A stretch of DNA of 64,000 nt. Source: Clavulina sp. PMI_390 (Eukaryota; Basidiomycota; Agaricomycetes; Cantharellales; Hydnaceae). The position numbers were made by a program, and so were the translations under genes. The stretch is from the NCBI GenBank assembly GCA_015039315.1, contig WIDE01000053.1:156429-220428 (forward strand), in the 5' to 3' direction. Positions 59,816-64,000 of the stretch are shown here, in pieces (the first letter of the stretch is position 1; each line of letters starts with the position of its first letter). Under the pieces are notes generated by a model. It was given only the letters and a program-made list of their open reading frames with translations, was not told the origin of the DNA and did not search any database.

Positions 59816-60376
59816 TGATGGCGGAAGGGCACTGAGAGTGAATCAGAGAGCCGAGGACCTGATGGTCGTCTTGCCAGCCTGGCAGAAAGACCAGTTCAGC
59901 GAGCCCAGGATGCTAGTCCTTTGGCCTGTTCAGCGTAACAGTGGGCCCCCGAGGGGAGCGTTTGGACAGAAGTGGTGCGAATGAATAGTCACGCGCAGCG
60001 CTTTCGCGCGAATTGTCAAGACAATTTTCGCGCACCCCAGTCCTCCGGAACACCAAGTTAGATCCCATTTGCAATAGAACGTCCCGGTCACTGTGACTCA
60101 CATGCACCTCCGAACCAGAATATAGGGACGCGTTTCCCAGATCAGCAGAGCAGTTCACACAGATTCAATGAACGAGGAAACATGAAGCCAGACAACAGGC
60201 GAGGCGACCCAACTCCCTATTAGACGTCATCAAACCGTATATAACTAATGATTCATAAAACTCGCGTGCCTGGCCTGGACGACAGCCTGGATGAGTTCGA
60301 CCCTAGCTTGTACAAAATAGGCAACGAGGCGTCGTTTGTTTGGGCAGATTTGCAATTCCCTCGGCATCGGGCCCTC
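59816..60376. promoter_or_regulatory. Divergent promoter region, membrane protein D and thioesterase
   Basis: 561 nt separate two divergent start codons. A diverged copy of the element seen before the other membrane-protein genes lies near 60027-60040 (TTTTCGCGCACCCCAG). A shared promoter is inferred from spacing only. Confidence 0.35.
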
Positions 60377-62356
60377 ATGATAGCCCGTATGCTCGTCAGA
60401 GTCGCCAGATCTCCACTACCATACCGGCCACTATCTGGGCTGAAATCGACTTCTATATTTTTGCGCCAATTCTCATTCTCTCTGAGGCTACAGGATGTCC
60501 AGTCGGTGGCTGAAACCCAGGATGTCCAAGAGCTGGACCGGCTCCTAACGATTGTCCGCGAACGCTCTGAGCCAGCATATCGCTCGTGAGCTTCAACTAA
60601 TGAGTCTTATTTTCGAATGGCGCCGTTGAAATATGATATCGTTATAAGCTCTCTACCTATGCGCTCTCCCGTTTTTTGGAAGGACAATCTTGCCTCTATT
60701 CGGTCGTCTTCCCATGCAAACAGCGTATCAACACCTACCTTGGAACCGCCTCTCCGGGCTCGCAAGATGCAAGAGAGCTACTGCCAGATCATCTTGCCCT
60801 TCTCCAAGGAACCCGAGTTCCTGGAGAAGTATGTCAATGCCAGTGGGGGGATCCGCACAGGTAACACGATCAAATTTCACCTTTCCTGAGACATTGGAGG
60901 CTCAATTCACATTCCTTGTTAGGCAAACTCATGGAACATCTCGACTCCTTGGCAGGGTCAATTGCGTACAAGCATGTGCTGGGCCCTTCTGTAGAGAAAC
61001 TGGGAGCTGTTAGCGAGGCTGGGTTCTACATTGTGACTGCCTCCATAGACAGGTAATGTACAGGAGTCAGATAAATTTACCCCCTCTAACAACTTGTCTC
61101 ACTGCTAGACTTGATATGGTGTCACCACTGACCCCTGCAAACGTCACCGATATCCGGCTATCAGGCCAAGTGATATCCGTTGGTAGCAGCTCGATGGAGA
61201 TTGCAGTGAAAATGGAAGGTATTCATTCGGAAGACACCTCAGATCAGACTCTGTTAATCGGTCGGTTCATGCTCTTCGTTCTGACAGCCTCAATATCTCA
61301 TGACGGTTCGCAGGCCGGTTCTCGATGGTCTGTCGAGATGCCAAAACGCACAAGGCTCGCAAGATCAACCCCTTGGTCTTCGAGGACGACAACGATAAAG
61401 CCTTGGCTTCTATAGGAGAAGGTATTGCGACTACACCTTTCAGATAGCTCCTGACTGACACGTCAATCATTCCTAGCGCAGAAGCATAGGAGAACAGCAG
61501 ACCGTCTCAACGCGCTATCAAGAACACCTCCCTCGGCTGCCGAATCGGCCCTAGTGCACGAACTGTTTGTTAAGCACCGGATCCCTAATCCTGCGGTACT
61601 CGACAGCGGAACAGTTGATCCAACGAACATCATCCAAGAGATTCCCATCGGAGATACAGCACTGGAGAATACCTCCATGACCCATCCCCAAGAACGAAAG
61701 TGAGTCTTCTTTTGCATGTCTACTCTGCCTTTCATCTACTGATACTTTTCTATCAGTGTCCACCAGAAAGTGTTTGGTGGTATGTTTGCCGGCTATCTTC
61801 CTCTCGATCGTTCCTCCGCTGAATCCACGATCGCTAACAGGTTACCTCATGCGACTCGCGTATGAGATCGGGTACTCCGCAGCCATTCTCTTCACTGGCC
61901 GGACCATGCGATTCCTCTCACTAGATAGCACCACCTTCAAGCTTCCCGTTCCTGTCGGTTCCATCCTCAGACTTACAAGTGCAGTCGTACATACCATTCC
62001 AGGAGAGGGCAGCGGCTACGGCACTTTGGTGGTGCGTATCCTTCTTTTGCATCTCAAGGTCGTTGTGTTGATGTCGATTCGATAGAGCGTTCGAGTCCGT
62101 GCGGACGTGATCGACGTGGCGACAGGGGAAGAGAAGAATACGAATGAGTTCCACTTTACGTGGGGCGCTGAGGGCTCCGAACCACTGAAGAAGACCGTGG
62201 TTCCTGTCACATACTCTGGTACGTCCATCGTTCTTCACTTCGTGAGATGAAAGGTTCCTTACTCGTCGTCATGCAGAGGCGATGCATTGGCTCGAGGCAC
62301 GACGGGAGTTGGTGCTGGGGGCAGCCATCCGAGCCCAACTTCGGAGACGAGAATGA
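60377..62356 (+). CDS. ACOT9-like mitochondrial acyl-CoA thioesterase
   Basis: Double hot-dog thioesterase that hydrolyses acyl-CoA to free acid and CoA; family members act in mitochondria. Exons 60377-60585, 60649-60860, 60923-61052, 61109-61260, 61314-61421, 61477-61699, 61757-61779, 61841-62031, 62086-62218 and 62277-62356 sum to 1461 nt (486 residues). The start MIARMLVRVARSPLPYRPLS is an Arg-rich, acid-free mitochondrial-type presequence. The first hot-dog region has MQESYCQIILPFSKEPEFLE, LMEHLDSLAGSIAYKH and LSGQVISVGSSSMEIAVKME with GRFSMVCRDAKTHKARKINP. The second has VHQKVFGGYLMRLAYEIGYS, RFLSLDSTTFKLPVPVGSIL and NTNEFHFTW, ending in AMHWLEARREL. Exon 7 is only 23 nt and encodes the start of the HQKVFGG motif, so predictors may miss it. 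Length and order fit the family. Confidence 0.93.
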
Positions 62357-62542
62357 TCACCTTATCATGGATACACATCCACAGATGCCTCGACTGTGCG
62401 ATGATCGTTAGACTTGTTTATATTCTCCTATCGCAATCACGGCTCGTTTATGACATGAACATATGCTTTCATACAACAAAGAATTTCCATTACAGTCTAG
62501 ATGCAAGAATAATACATGTTCATAACCCAAAGATACAGTAGA

Positions 62543-64000
62543 TCAAGCATGTTTGATGATGGCACAGACATCTTTGTGCCCTCCATCCTTCCAGTCCAGC
62601 TTTTGGTGCTCCGCGGAGCAATACCTATAGTGAGTCGAGCAGAACAATCAGCCTCCTCTGAGAAAGAAAAAGAGCCAAACCCAATAAGGAGGTAAAGTTT
62701 CACTTACGTGACACACCGACAAGCAGAGCACCTCTTGTATGGAGCTGCCTCCTCACTCTCATCTTTCGCTTTAGTGTGCGCATCGCATTTGGGCCACCAG
62801 CATACATTCTCCCTCCTCTCCTTCTCCTTCTGCGCAGCCGCTCCATTGATCTCTCCCTCAACTTTAGTATCGCCCACCTCGTCCTTCACGACGCCGATTC
62901 GTGCCCCCATACCCGTCTCCCTCTCCCCAGGTTTATCACCACGAAGAATCTCCTCGTTCGCACCAACAGCAGCGCCCAACGCTCGCAGGCTCAACGTTAC
63001 CTGCCACAGTGCTGCACGCGCATTCTTATCCTCCTTATCCACCATCTCAAGACGTCGGATCCCATCCTCGACAGTAGCGATTTTTGGATCCTTCTCGTCG
63101 CCTTCGGTGGGCTTCTGGGATCCAGTGGAATCGGTAAAGCCACGGGTGGCTTCACGCGCAATGAAGATGTCGAGCTTGTCGAGTGTGGAGAGGTAGAACT
63201 GAGGGAAGTTCCACGATGAAGCGGAGCCGCTCTGAAGAGCTGCCGTGAAGGCGGGTGTGCGTTGGATGCGGCAGTTGGAGTCGGTGCAGTGGGTGGTGTG
63301 AATGAGCATCTTGAAGATACGGAACCACGCAGCTGTTGGTCATAGCCAACAAATAATGGAAATAAAACCGGGCGATAACATTTGAGAGACGGAGATCTAT
63401 GAGCATATTCGCGGTAAGGAAAGTGTGTGGGCTTACATTGGTACGAGTCTGTACGAGGAGCGGCAGCAAGGAGAGCTTCCGATGCGAGCTCGAGGAAGTC
63501 ATGTTCCTTGATGAGATCTGCAAACGCCTGCGAAACGTCCGATGACGCATTGATGATATTGCTATCAAAAGCAACGCTAATCAGTACCATAGCCGCACGG
63601 GCATCAGGGAAAAGCGACAAACTTCAAGAAAGGTGCACAGCTGTCCAGCAGTGCCCACTTCAGATCCCTCTCGCGCTCATCCTCTTCAGCCCCAGGGGTC
63701 GTAGTGATCTTGGATGCTACACCACCCAAAGCCCTAACACGCGAGCCCACCAGCTCAACGACATGTTCGTGCAACTTCGCTTCATCCACAAATCGCGCTG
63801 CCTCCTTCTGGCCAATATTGACGAAGGCATCCGCAGTCAGAAGCTCGACTGCCAACTGCGTATTTGCCGCCTCAATTTCCCCTTTGCTTCCGCCTTTAGC
63901 AAGGCCGAGGGCAGGGTTGAGGAATACATTGTGGATGAGAGCACGAGAGACGGACGGGAAGGGTGTGAGTTGGTAAAAGTTGTCGAGTGCGTATGGTGGT
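62543..64000 (-). CDS. MYND zinc-finger protein, N-terminus outside window
   Basis: The right part (about 63638-64000) reads LTPFPSVSRALIHNVFLNPA and AVELLTADAFVNIGQKEAAR, a helical armadillo-like region. The next exons include MVLISVAFDSNIINAS and CRIQRTPAFTAALQ. The C-terminus is a MYND finger: CWWPKC, CSAC, then across an intron (AC|G at about 62706, resumed before 62628) YCSAEHQKLDWKDGGHKDVC, ending IIKHA at 62543. One usual cysteine (YCSxxCQ) is a histidine, a change also seen in other basidiomycete MYND proteins and compatible with zinc binding. MYND domains bind proline-rich partners; the role of this protein is unknown. It is convergent with the thioesterase gene, with less than 200 nt between stops. 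Confidence 0.8.

Noticed and set aside
1..64000. CRISPR arrays, integrases or a viral or transposon system
   Set aside because: The gene structure is eukaryotic with introns throughout. No regularly spaced short repeats, transposase, integrase or reverse-transcriptase motifs were seen.

Overview
The window looks like nuclear DNA of a filamentous basidiomycete. Genes carry many short introns (about 50-80 nt, GT..AG). The gene families point to Agaricomycetes: Zn(II)2Cys6 regulators, fungal caleosins, DUF6534-type membrane proteins and a basidiomycete-style MYND protein. A Rhizoctonia/Ceratobasidiaceae-like host is a plausible guess, but the sequence does not prove it. I saw no rRNA, tRNA, CRISPR array or recognisable transposase or reverse transcriptase.

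Layout. (1) 1-2.7 kb: two caleosin (Ca2+/haem peroxygenase) genes in tandem on +; the first is cut by the window edge. (2) 3.8-37.5 kb: an array of five paralogous Zn(II)2Cys6 transcription-factor genes. Two of them (TF1 -, TF2 +) form a head-to-head pair. The other three (TF3-TF5, all -) each lie in one copy of a direct tandem segmental duplication of roughly 8-10 kb, which also carries a conserved 3' flank and a decayed, probably non-coding upstream module. (3) 37.8-40.6 kb: a second caleosin pair on -, one copy a clear pseudogene and one intact, so the regulator array is flanked on both sides by caleosins pointing inward. (4) 40.9-47.7 kb: a possible small secreted protein, then the large conserved trafficking gene MON2 (-). 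(5) 48.3-59.8 kb: four tandem paralogues of a multi-pass DUF6534-like membrane protein, all on -. (6) 60.4-62.4 kb: a mitochondrial ACOT9-like acyl-CoA thioesterase (+). (7) 62.5 kb to the end: a MYND zinc-finger protein (-), cut by the window edge.

MON2, the thioesterase and the MYND gene are ordinary single genes; the rest is local gene-family expansion. The most unusual observations are these. Caleosin genes contain two micro-exons (9 and 8 nt) at identical positions in three copies. One caleosin copy has a GA in place of a GT splice donor. Four of the five regulators have a retained-type intron whose length is a multiple of three and which lacks stops. The four DUF6534 proteins share a short cytosolic-tail motif. 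A functional link between the caleosins (lipid droplets, fatty-acid peroxygenation) and the regulator array is only an inference from position.
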